7,238 bases of DNA from Prevotellaceae bacterium UBA1716 (GCA_002317225.1 DCIW01000120.1:3175-10412); one strand, 5' to 3'. Numbered from the stretch's first letter, positions 1-6,114 are shown. Notes: generated by a model from the sequence alone, not told the origin. Numbers and translations: made by a program.

Positions 1-1321
1 TAAGTCCGTTGTCATCAGCATCAGAAAGGATACTTTCGTAGAGTCGCATAGTCTCCTGCTTATCACCTCCGAAGAAGTCGACCTTGATACCCTTCACACC
101 AATCTTCTTCATCCACTGCATCTTCTGCTTGCGGATGATAGGATTGTCCATGCAGTTGATAGGGCCTTGTTCGATGTCGTTCCAGTAACCGCTTGAACTC
201 CACCAAAGGAAGATGTCAACACCTTGACTCTGAGCATACTTGACGAGTTTCTCCATTTCTTCATAACCGATATTAGTGTCCCACCAGTTGTCGAAGAGAG
301 CATACTCATAACCCATGCTCTTAGCGAGATGGATATACTGCTTGAAGTCGTTTACGTTGATTGAATTATCTTGCCAAACAATCCAAGACCAAGTGCCACG
401 ACCATACTTGTATTTGTTCTGAGTCTCGTAGAGAGGTTCTACATAATCCCAAGGAACAGTAGTCTCTACGATAGGTTTGAGACTTGAACCAACGGTAATA
501 GTTCTCCAAGGAGTATTGCCAGGAAGCGAGAAAGCTGGTTCTACAGTACCATTGCCACCATTTTCTTCAGCCATAGGGAATGCGATAGAGTAGAGGCCAT
601 CACCAGTCATATCAGATAGGCGAGAACCGCAATACTTGCTGCTAACACCTGTTTCACTTACGAGTACCCAATAGTTTTGCTTAGCAGCAGGCACCTTAAA
701 GAGGCAAGGGAAAGTGTATCCATGACCAAACTGGCTCTTCTCAGTCATAGGCTGGTCATATCTGTATTCTTCCTCGTAAGATGGTTTTGTGCCCTTCCAA
801 CCTACCATTGCGTGGCTTTGTGGACATAGGAAAGTAGTGGTCTCGTGTGGGAAATCGAAACCAGTTGCTTCGCTCATGATGCGAACGGAGAACTTCTTCC
901 CGTTAGCCTTACTGTCCTGATTTGGAATGCAATAACGGAATGCGATATCGTTATTGCTCACGCGGAAATCGATGTCGAAACGATGCCCCTGAGCGTTTTC
1001 GAGTTGCACCTTCAACTGATTGCTCTCAACATGAACCTTGCTAAACTTCGAACGATCCATATCATAATCGAAGTTGAACTTAGCTGTGCCTTTGCTCACG
1101 TACTTGATATTCTTGCTGAAGTCGCCATTATCAGCAACGAATCCAAGAGGGCTCTGGTCGAGCACTTGCTGACCTTCGTAAGTCACGCTATACACAGGCT
1201 TACCTCCAACGACTTCGAAGTCCACCTTCAAGCGGCCATCAGGACCTGTAACCGATGCTTGCTGCGCATTCATAGTGCCAGCCATCATCATCAATGCTAC
1301 GAATAGATTACTTTTCTTCAT
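1..1321 (-). CDS. GH97 family alpha-glycosidase, secreted, C-terminus cut off by the window edge
   Basis: Reading the minus strand from the ATG at 1321-1319 gives 440 uninterrupted residues that leave the window at base 1. The N-terminus (MKKSNLFVALMMMAGTMNA, then QQ) is a typical signal peptide with a likely cleavage after Ala19, and there is no lipobox Cys, so a periplasmic enzyme is expected. Residues about 20-300 match the beta-sandwich N-domain of GH97. The barrel begins near the segment GRGTWSWIVWQD and continues through YALFDNWWD and DIFLWWSSSGYW to GIKVDFFGGD. Asp415 in KVDFF lies where retaining GH97 enzymes carry their nucleophile; in the Bacteroides thetaiotaomicron alpha-galactosidase BtGH97b this is, as I recall, also Asp415. 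SusB-type inverting members use glutamates instead. An exo-acting retaining alpha-galactosidase-like activity is therefore favoured, but the acid/base region and the C-domain lie outside the window. Family members are usually about 640-740 residues. Family call very firm, substrate inferred. Confidence 0.93.
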   Translation of the reverse strand, partial: MKKSNLFVALMMMAGTMNAQQASVTGPDGRLKVDFEVVGGKPVYSVTYEGQQVLDQSPLGFVADNGDFSKNIKYVSKGTAKFNFDYDMDRSKFSKVHVESNQLKVQLENAQGHRFDIDFRVSNNDIAFRYCIPNQDSKANGKKFSVRIMSEATGFDFPHETTTFLCPQSHAMVGWKGTKPSYEEEYRYDQPMTEKSQFGHGYTFPCLFKVPAAKQNYWVLVSETGVSSKYCGSRLSDMTGDGLYSIAFPMAEENGGNGTVEPAFSLPGNTPWRTITVGSSLKPIVETTVPWDYVEPLYETQNKYKYGRGTWSWIVWQDNSINVNDFKQYIHLAKSMGYEYALFDNWWDTNIGYEEMEKLVKYAQSQGVDIFLWWSSSGYWNDIEQGPINCMDNPIIRKQKMQWMKKIGVKGIKVDFFGGDKQETMRLYESILSDADDNGL

Positions 1322-1380
1322 TTTGTATTTAGGTTTTATATTATTGTCAAGTGACTTTGCAATTAAGATTTTTTCTTTCG

Positions 1381-1388
1381 CAAAGATA
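1381..1388 (-). promoter_or_regulatory. Bacteroidetes-type -7 box for the GH97 gene
   Basis: The minus strand reads TATCTTTG followed by CG, an exact match to the TAnnTTTG -7 consensus of the primary sigma factor in Bacteroidetes. It would start transcription near 1375, giving a leader of about 50 nt before the ATG at 1321. I see no convincing TTTG -33 box at the usual spacing, so the call rests on the -7 box and its placement upstream of the gene. Confidence 0.6.
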
Positions 1389-1452
1389 AGGAATAAATCT
1401 GAATAATTAGTTATAAATAACAATAATAGACGATGATTTGTCAATTATTTAC

Positions 1453-1460
1453 TATCTTTG
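1453..1460 (+). promoter_or_regulatory. Bacteroidetes-type -7 box for the ThiD-like kinase gene; decides its start codon
   Basis: TATCTTTG followed by CACCC exactly matches the TAnnTTTG consensus. Transcription would begin near 1466, about 15 nt before the ATG at 1481. The in-frame ATG at 1433 lies upstream of this box and would not be in the transcript, which argues for the start at 1481. A TTTG at 1437-1440 is too close (12-nt spacer) to be a normal -33 box. Confidence 0.65.
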
Positions 1461-1480
1461 CACCCAAAATCAGCTTAAAA

Positions 1481-2302
1481 ATGAAGAAGCCTCTCAATAT
1501 AGTATTTCTTATAGCAGGTAGCGAACCCCTCGGAAGTGCGGGAATGCAAGCCGATATCAAGGCAATCACCGCTTGCGGTGGTTATGCCGCTTGTGCCCTT
1601 ACGGGTATTGTTGATGAAGACACTCAGCACGTAAAACAGATATTCCATCTCCCTGTCGACCTCATCACATCGCAGGCAGAGTCGTTTCTTGGTGATGTAG
1701 GTGCCCAGTGCATCAAGACAGGAGTCCTTCCTAATGCCGACATCATCCGTGGTGTGGCAGGTGTGCTCAAGAAATATCCTGAGAGCAGAAAGGTCATCGA
1801 CCCAGTCATCGTAAATAGCAAGGGCGAGCAACTTGTCAGCGATGATGCTATCGATGCATACAAGGACGAACTCTTCCCTCTCGCCACTCTCATCACTCCT
1901 AACCGTCGTGAGGCTGAAGTGTTGCTCAAGCGAAAGTTTAATAATATTCGCGAAGATATTAAGGAACTCGGTGCATGGGGCAACTCGGTGATTATTAAGA
2001 GTTTTGAGTATGGTGGCATGCTTTCTGATTTTCTTTATGATGCCACTACAGGTGAGGTTCATGAATTCACCAAGAAGCGTATCGAAACCAACAATGTGAA
2101 TGGTACTGGCGATTCGTTCTCATCAGCCATAGCCACTTATCTTGCCAAGGGTCTTAGTTTGCTTGATGCGGTCAAGAAGGGTGAGGAATTCATCAACAAG
2201 GCAATTGCTCTCGGTGCAGAATACGAATTCGGTCATGGTTTTGGTCCTGTCCACCCTTGTTTCATGGAGGATAAGGTAATTCATGAACGAATTTACAATT
2301 AA
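1481..2302 (+). CDS. thiD: ThiD/PdxK-like kinase (hydroxymethylpyrimidine or pyridoxine kinase family)
   Basis: This 273-residue ribokinase-superfamily protein phosphorylates a pyrimidine- or pyridoxine-type alcohol with ATP; ThiD makes HMP-pyrophosphate for thiamin synthesis. The family signature is visible throughout: IAGSEPLGSAGMQADIKA (residues 11-28), CIKTGVL (77-83), VIDPVIV (105-111), LITPNRREAEVLL (137-149), the ATP/anion-hole motif NGTGDSFSSAIA (207-218), and the C-terminal GHGFGPVH (251-258), which closely matches E. coli ThiD GHGIGPVH. Several features depart from standard ThiD. The usual GTGC is GTGD (Asp211), as in pyridoxal kinases and ribokinase. The AQNT loop after ALT is replaced by IVDEDT (43-48), and the KGGH motif by KSFEYGG (173-179). 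The fold is certain, but whether the substrate is HMP, HMP-P or pyridoxine is open. The ATG at 1481 is preferred because the upstream in-frame ATG lies before the promoter. The gene is monocistronic, divergent from GH97 and convergent with the PHP gene, with no other thiamin genes in view. Confidence 0.85.
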   Translation: MKKPLNIVFLIAGSEPLGSAGMQADIKAITACGGYAACALTGIVDEDTQHVKQIFHLPVDLITSQAESFLGDVGAQCIKTGVLPNADIIRGVAGVLKKYPESRKVIDPVIVNSKGEQLVSDDAIDAYKDELFPLATLITPNRREAEVLLKRKFNNIREDIKELGAWGNSVIIKSFEYGGMLSDFLYDATTGEVHEFTKKRIETNNVNGTGDSFSSAIATYLAKGLSLLDAVKKGEEFINKAIALGAEYEFGHGFGPVHPCFMEDKVIHERIYN

Positions 2303-2396
2303 TATGTTCTAAAAAGTACAAATGTTTAGTTTTGGCGTTATTTCTTGAAAAAAAATATTAAAGGTTATATTGTTGATTTGTAGTACATTACGAATC

Positions 2397-2491
2397 AAAT
2401 GTTAGGAATGTTATTTATTTTCTATATAACTTCTATACATACGCGTATGTGAAAGAGTTTTTATAAGAAATTCCTAACATTTCTAACATTT
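2397..2491. repeat. 95-bp near-palindrome with a perfect central palindrome
   Basis: The outer arms AAATGTTAGGAATGTTA (2397-2413) and TAACATTTCTAACATTT (2475-2491) are complementary at 16 of 17 positions. Each arm is itself a doubled (A)ATGTTA unit. At the centre, 2437-2450 is the perfect 14-bp palindrome ACATACGCGTATGT. Its midpoint (2443.5) nearly coincides with the midpoint of the outer arms (2444). The sequence between is also roughly symmetric (TTTCTATATAACT on the left, against TTTCTTATAAAAACT from the complement of the right). This may be a protein-binding site, a miniature or decayed mobile element, or an RNA hairpin; the sequence alone does not decide. Confidence 0.75.
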
Positions 2492-2584
2492 ACGGTGTAA
2501 CGCATTGTATATCAACACCATATTAGTGAATATTTTTTTCAATAAATTAACGAAAGAAATAACACGAGGTAAAAAACTAACGCT

Positions 2585-2724
2585 CTACCACTAATATCAA
2601 TGCCCATCACACTACTAATACAACAAGCAACACTCCTATAGTGTGAGACTCTTCATACTATTAGTGTGAGGCCCTTCATACTATAGGAGTGTTATGCTTT
2701 GCACTATAGGAATGTTTGTGCTAT
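2585..2724. repeat. Six degenerate tandem units of about 23 nt
   Basis: Units begin at 2585, 2608, 2631, 2654, 2677 and 2702, with spacings of 23, 23, 23, 23 and 25. Most contain CACTA, CATACTA or CACTCCTA near the left end. The third and fourth units share CTAT(T)AGTGTGAG followed by a CTT(CATA) end. The fifth and sixth share ACTATAGGAGTG/ACTATAGGAATG. Because the core resembles its own complement, the array also forms inverted repeats. The last unit ends directly at the stop codon of the PHP gene. The units are too short and too diverged for a CRISPR array, and no constant repeat/variable spacer pattern exists. Confidence 0.6.
2625..2699 (+). terminator. Long intergenic hairpin, possible terminator or structured RNA
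   Basis: The core 2629-2693 folds back on itself: the first 14 pairs are perfect (AACACTCCTATAGT with its complement), then 15 of 18 inner positions pair. That is 29 of 32 positions, four of them as G-T, and the three mismatches are contiguous. AAGC (2625-2628) and GCTT (2696-2699) extend the stem past a 2-nt bulge. The four G-T pairs are allowed in RNA from the plus strand but become C-A mismatches in RNA from the minus strand, so the fold favours a transcript running from the kinase gene. No T-run follows, so classical intrinsic termination is not shown. Confidence 0.5.
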
Positions 2725-2725
2725 C

Positions 2726-3439
2726 TTACTTGATGAAGTTGAGAAACTCGTCCACTTTATCGTTCAGGATAAGTTCTTCGGGGAAGTTAGCCTCCTCAAC
2801 CAACTTGTTGGCATACTGATGGTCGCAGAGTTGACTGGTGTGGTGAGCATCCGAAGAGATGATGATAGGGTGGCCGTACTTGCGGCAGAGGCGAAGCATC
2901 GAGAGGAAATAGGGGCGTGCGAGTTGCTTTCCTCGATAAGGATTGAGCGAAGAGTTGTTCAGTTCGAGGAGAGTGCCAGTCTTCTTCGCTTCGAGCACAA
3001 CTGCCTCAATATCAAAGTCGGACGCTGTTCCATCACAAGGATGGGAGATGATGTTCACGTGAGGATTGTCGATTGCACCGATAAGAGCCGATGTATTCTG
3101 TTGGCGGTTACCGTCCTTGTAGCAGAGTTGGTGCAAGCCCGCAATGGTCACATCAAAACAGCGGAAATAGAATTCCTTCGTGATGTCGAGAGTGCCCTCG
3201 TAGTCGATGATATTGAGTTCTGCACCCATCATCAACCGCATATCGCCATACTGCCGAGGCACGATATACATGTTGCGAAAATAGAGTGGATCGCATGTGC
3301 CTGGGATGGCTGGTCCATGCTCTGTGACACCATAAAGTTTCAGTCCATGTCCCTGGGCGGCATCTATCATCTCTTGTAGAGTATTGAACGCGTGTCCGCT
3401 CACGAGTGTGTGTGTATGTATGTCTATGAGATTTTGCAT
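2726..3439 (-). CDS. PHP-domain metal-dependent phosphoesterase, YcdX type
   Basis: The 237-residue protein aligns by eye along its length with E. coli YcdX (245 aa), a trinuclear-metal (zinc) phosphatase of the PHP superfamily with poorly defined physiological substrates. All nine metal ligands of that family appear in order: His8 and His10 (DIHTHT), His16 (SGHAF), His41 (TEHGP), Glu74 (GAELNI), His103 (GLHQ), His133 (SHP), and Asp197 with His199 (SSDAHH). The LELNNSSLNPYRG segment (158-170) is also a YcdX hallmark. There is no signal peptide or membrane segment, so it is cytoplasmic. The ATG at 3439 is the first in frame after a good -7 box and places DIHTH at the expected N-terminal position. 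The protein is complete and seems catalytically intact. The gene is a single unit, divergent from topA, and gives no context clue to its substrate. The alternative of histidinol phosphatase is unlikely given the YcdX-like length and motifs. Confidence 0.92.
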   Translation of the reverse strand: MQNLIDIHTHTLVSGHAFNTLQEMIDAAQGHGLKLYGVTEHGPAIPGTCDPLYFRNMYIVPRQYGDMRLMMGAELNIIDYEGTLDITKEFYFRCFDVTIAGLHQLCYKDGNRQQNTSALIGAIDNPHVNIISHPCDGTASDFDIEAVVLEAKKTGTLLELNNSSLNPYRGKQLARPYFLSMLRLCRKYGHPIIISSDAHHTSQLCDHQYANKLVEEANFPEELILNDKVDEFLNFIK

Positions 3440-3463
3440 AGTGCGTAAGTTTTAATTCTGGTG

Positions 3464-3471
3464 CAAAGTTA
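3464..3471 (-). promoter_or_regulatory. -7 box for the PHP-domain gene
   Basis: The minus strand reads TAACTTTG then CACC, an exact TAnnTTTG match 24 nt upstream of the ATG at 3439. A TTTG at 3487-3490 could serve as the -33 box, although the 15-nt spacer is shorter than usual. The predicted leader is about 15-20 nt. Confidence 0.6.
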
Positions 3472-3589
3472 CGGACAATTTACGTACAAACGGGCGAAAG
3501 CATAAGTAAAAATGATAGAAAAAAGATAAAAAAACTATTTTTATTGAAGATTTTCACCTTATTATATAGGCCATAAAGTTTTTTTTTAC

Positions 3590-3597
3590 TTACTTTG
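3590..3597 (+). promoter_or_regulatory. Probable -7 box for topA
   Basis: TTACTTTG followed by CGCCC matches the Bacteroidetes -7 consensus at all but the second base and has the common GC tail. Transcription from about 3603 gives a leader of roughly 70 nt before the topA ATG. No clear -33 box is visible. Upstream are A- and T-tracts, including an exact inverted pair AAAAAAACT (3528-3536) and AGTTTTTTT (3577-3585), which may bend the DNA. Confidence 0.45.
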
Positions 3598-3623
3598 CGC
3601 CCGATTTAGGGATAACGGCATCA

Positions 3624-3656
3624 ATGAAATGGCGTTTTTCCCATTCCTTTATGTAA
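3624..3656 (+). other. Possible 10-codon leader ORF upstream of topA
   Basis: Within the predicted topA leader, an ATG at 3624 opens the short frame MKWRFSHSFM, which stops with TAA at 3654-3656, 18 nt before the topA ATG. No ribosome-binding sequence stands out. It is listed because it lies entirely in the likely transcript and ends close to the gene. An ATG by chance in a 70-nt leader is common, so confidence is low. Confidence 0.2.
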
Positions 3657-3674
3657 GAAACGGTAACAAATAAT

Positions 3675-6014
3675 ATGCAGAAAAATCTGGTAATCGTCGA
3701 GTCTCCTGCAAAGGCAAAGACCCTTGAGAAGTTTCTCGGCAACGACTACAAAGTGATGTCAAGTTACGGTCATATTCGTGACTTGAAGAAGAAAGAGATG
3801 AGTGTGGATCTCGATACTTTCCTTCCACAATACGAAATTCCATCCGATAAGGCAGAAGTGGTACGCAACCTCAAGGCTCAGGCAAGCAAGGCTGAGACCG
3901 TGTGGCTCGCATCCGATGAGGACCGCGAGGGAGAGGCTATCTCCTGGCATTTGAGTCAGGTGCTTGGACTTGATCCTAAGGCGGCAAAACGAATCGTGTT
4001 CCACGAAATCACCAAGACAGCAATTCTCGAAGCTATACAGAACCCACGCACCATCGATATGGGACTCGTAAACGCACAGCAGGCTCGCCGTGTGCTCGAC
4101 CGCATCGTAGGTTTCAAACTCTCTCCAGTGCTCTGGAAGAAGTTGAAGCCAAGTCTTTCTGCTGGTCGTGTACAGTCGGTTGCAGTTCGTCTTATCGTTG
4201 AACGTGAGCGTGAAATCGAGAACTTCAAGAGCGAGAGCTCATTCAAGGTAAGTGCCATCTTCACCGTTAAGGATGAGCAGGGCAACCCTGTAGAACTCAC
4301 TGCCGACCTCGACACTCGTTTCAAGACTGAAGCAGAGGCAAAGGCTTATCTCGAATCGTGCAAGGGCAAGAACTTCAGCATCACAGACATCCAGACAAAG
4401 CCTGTGAAGAAGACTCCTGCACCACCATTCACCACTTCCACTCTCCAGCAGGAAGCAGCCCGCAAGCTTGGTTTCACTGTTGCCCAGACCATGATGGTGG
4501 CTCAGCACCTTTACGAATCAGGACGCATCACTTACATGCGTACCGACTCCGTAAATCTCTCTTCGCTCTGCGTAAACACTACTAAGGAAGAAATCATTGC
4601 AAATATAGGTGAGAAGTACAGTCACTCTCGCCAGTACCATACTAATGCAAAGGGTGCTCAGGAAGCTCACGAAGCAATTCGTCCAACATACATCAAGGAT
4701 CGTGAAATCGATGGTACATCACAGGAGAAGCGTCTCTACGACCTTATCTGGAAGCGTACAGTAGCTTGTCAGATGGCTGATGCAGAGGCTGAGAAGACTA
4801 CTATCACTATCTGTGCTAACGGTGATGACCACTTCTTCACAGCAAATGGTGAGGTAATCACATTCGATGGTTTCCTCCGCGTTTACCGTGAATCATACGA
4901 CGACGATGCAATCTCTGAGGATGTAGAAGGCGTTCTTCCTCCTGTAAAACTCGGCGAATCGCTCGGAGTAAATGAGATTTCTGCCACTCAGCGCTTTACT
5001 CTCCACCCACTCCGCTATACTGAAGCTTCGCTCGTTAAGAAACTCGAAGAACTCGGTATCGGACGTCCATCAACCTACGCACCAACTATCTCTACTATCC
5101 AGCAGCGTGAATATGTGGAGAAGGGTGATAAGAAGGGCGAAGAGGTGAAGTATTCGGTTCTCAAACTTGTGGATGATAAGATTAAGTCATCTACAAAGTC
5201 TGAAGTGCTCGGCAACGAAAAGGGCAAGCTTCTCCCAACAGACATAGGTACTGTTGTGAACGACTTCCTCATTCAGTTCTTCCCAACTATCCTCGACTAC
5301 AACTTCACTGCAAACGTTGAGAAGGAATTTGATGAAATTGCTGAAGGCAAGGAGAACTGGAAGTCGATGATGCAGTCGTTCTACGAAGACTTCGAACCAC
5401 AGATTGAGGACACTATGAACCAGAAGTCGGAGCACAAGGTAGGTGAACGAGTACTTGGTACAGACCCAGTGAGCGGCAAACCTGTAAGTGTGAAGATTGG
5501 TCGTTTTGGTCCTGTGGTGCAGATTGGTTCTGCTTCGGATGAAGACAAGCCACGTTTCGCTCAACTCAAGAAGGAGCAGAGTCTTCAGACCCTCACTCTT
5601 GAGGAGGCACTCGAACTCTTCAAGCTCCCACGCACTCTCGGTGAGTACGAGGGTGAATCGATCACTATCGGTACTGGTCGTTTCGGTGCTTACATCCAGC
5701 ACGCAAAGAAGTATGTCACTATTCCTAAGGGAACAGACCCAATGACCATCACTCTCGATGAAGCAATCAGTCTCATTGAGGATAAGCGTAAGACTGAAGC
5801 TGCAGCACACATCAAGTCGTTCGACGAGGATGCTGAACTCGAAGTTATGAATGGTCGTTTCGGTCCTTATCTCAAATATAAGGGTGCAAACTATAAGCTT
5901 CCTAAACTCAAGGATAAGGAACCTCAGGATCTCACATACGAGGAATGTATGGAGATTATCAACAACCAAGGTGATGCTGCTCCTAAGAAGAGTTTTAAGA
6001 GAAGCAGGAAATAA
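3675..6014 (+). CDS. topA: DNA topoisomerase I (type IA)
   Basis: The 779-residue enzyme relaxes negative supercoils by transient single-strand cleavage. The TOPRIM domain starts at the N-terminus with NLVIVESPAKAKT (Glu9) and carries the acidic cluster DEDREGE (81-87), which binds Mg. The cleavage core follows: QQARRVLDRIVGFKLSPVLW (135-154), LSAGRVQSVAVRLI (161-174), and the active site GRITYMRTDS with catalytic Tyr287 and Arg289. AHEAIRPT (331-338) and GIGRPSTYAPTI complete the core signature. The C-terminus has no Cys4 zinc ribbons as in E. coli TopA. Instead it has three GRFG-containing repeats, with GRFG at residues 609, 668 and 727, exactly 59 apart, followed by the basic tail KKSFKRSRK. 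This is the TOPRIM C-terminal repeat type found in many non-enterobacterial enzymes. The protein is complete and cytoplasmic. It heads the rightward cluster with aroK and speA and has its own promoter region. Confidence 0.97.
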   Translation: MQKNLVIVESPAKAKTLEKFLGNDYKVMSSYGHIRDLKKKEMSVDLDTFLPQYEIPSDKAEVVRNLKAQASKAETVWLASDEDREGEAISWHLSQVLGLDPKAAKRIVFHEITKTAILEAIQNPRTIDMGLVNAQQARRVLDRIVGFKLSPVLWKKLKPSLSAGRVQSVAVRLIVEREREIENFKSESSFKVSAIFTVKDEQGNPVELTADLDTRFKTEAEAKAYLESCKGKNFSITDIQTKPVKKTPAPPFTTSTLQQEAARKLGFTVAQTMMVAQHLYESGRITYMRTDSVNLSSLCVNTTKEEIIANIGEKYSHSRQYHTNAKGAQEAHEAIRPTYIKDREIDGTSQEKRLYDLIWKRTVACQMADAEAEKTTITICANGDDHFFTANGEVITFDGFLRVYRESYDDDAISEDVEGVLPPVKLGESLGVNEISATQRFTLHPLRYTEASLVKKLEELGIGRPSTYAPTISTIQQREYVEKGDKKGEEVKYSVLKLVDDKIKSSTKSEVLGNEKGKLLPTDIGTVVNDFLIQFFPTILDYNFTANVEKEFDEIAEGKENWKSMMQSFYEDFEPQIEDTMNQKSEHKVGERVLGTDPVSGKPVSVKIGRFGPVVQIGSASDEDKPRFAQLKKEQSLQTLTLEEALELFKLPRTLGEYEGESITIGTGRFGAYIQHAKKYVTIPKGTDPMTITLDEAISLIEDKRKTEAAAHIKSFDEDAELEVMNGRFGPYLKYKGANYKLPKLKDKEPQDLTYEECMEIINNQGDAAPKKSFKRSRK

Positions 6015-6033
6015 CTCCTAATTGACTAACGTC

Positions 6034-6049
6034 GAGCCCTTCGGGGTTC
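6034..6049 (+). terminator. UUCG tetraloop hairpin after topA
   Basis: GAGCCC and GGGTTC pair over six positions (one G-T) around the loop TTCG. The C(UUCG)G closure is an exceptionally stable RNA tetraloop. It lies 20 nt after the topA stop. The downstream sequence is not a T-run, so it may attenuate or protect the topA 3' end rather than fully terminate, leaving aroK in the same transcript. Confidence 0.45.
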
Positions 6050-6068
6050 CTAATTCCTAATTCTTTCT

Positions 6069-6095
6069 TCGCGTTGCTTCGAAAGCGCTACGCGA
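6069..6095 (+). other. Second hairpin upstream of aroK
   Basis: TCGCGT (6069-6074) pairs perfectly with ACGCGA (6090-6095), and inside it GCTT (6076-6079) pairs with AAGC (6083-6086), separated by an uneven internal loop. The GC-rich stem is out of keeping with the AT-rich surroundings. It ends 19 nt before the aroK GTG start, so it could influence aroK translation or mark an RNA processing point. Confidence 0.45.
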
Positions 6096-6114
6096 TAACC
6101 TAATTCCAAATTCA

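Larger units (their letters stand above)
2303..2725. other. Gene-free convergent gap with dense inverted and tandem repeats
   Basis: This 423-bp stretch lies between the stop codons of the kinase (plus) and the PHP gene (minus). It is strongly AT-rich compared with its flanks, and I find no frame with a plausible start, codon use or recognisable protein. A TAGTTTTG at 2327-2334 matches the -7 consensus but lacks a -33 partner. The left half carries the near-palindrome at 2397-2491. The right half carries the 23-nt units at 2585-2724. ATATTAGTG (2520-2528) is the exact inverse of CACTAATAT (2589-2597), linking the two halves. Termination of both genes or a small RNA are the obvious possible roles. 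Confidence 0.7.
6017..6105 (+). repeat. Four CCTAATT heptamers bracketing two hairpins, topA-aroK spacer
   Basis: CCTAATT occurs at 6017, 6049, 6056 and 6099 in this 100-bp spacer. The layout is heptamer, hairpin, two adjacent heptamers, hairpin, heptamer. Similar CCTAATT runs are, from general recollection, common between genes in Prevotella and Bacteroides. The regular bracketing suggests a modular intergenic element rather than random sequence. Confidence 0.6.

Noticed and set aside
845..1306. Plus-strand open frame of 153 codons
   Set aside because: It is antisense to the GH97 reading frame, which reads intact with a signal peptide and barrel motifs.
1433..1480. Upstream in-frame ATG extending the kinase by 16 residues
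   Set aside because: The extension spans the -7 box at 1453-1460, and family members begin just before the AGS.P.G.AG motif, as from 1481.
1475..2062. Minus-strand open frame of 195 codons opposite the kinase gene
   Set aside because: It is antisense to a clearly conserved kinase and has no domain or promoter.
2397..2491. Insertion sequence or dif-like recombination site
   Set aside because: There is no transposase, no evident target duplication and no match to a recombinase core that I recognise; it is kept only as an unexplained palindrome.
2585..2724. CRISPR array
   Set aside because: The units are all degenerate, there are no constant repeats with distinct spacers, and no cas genes are nearby.
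2699..3379. Long plus-strand open frame of 226 codons opposite the PHP gene
   Set aside because: It lies antisense to a protein with all nine metal ligands in place, has no recognisable domain and shows no promoter of its own.
5187..5969. Minus-strand open frame of 260 codons inside topA
   Set aside because: It mirrors the codon pattern of topA and is rich in Leu, Glu, Ser and Thr from reversed common codons; no family is recognisable.
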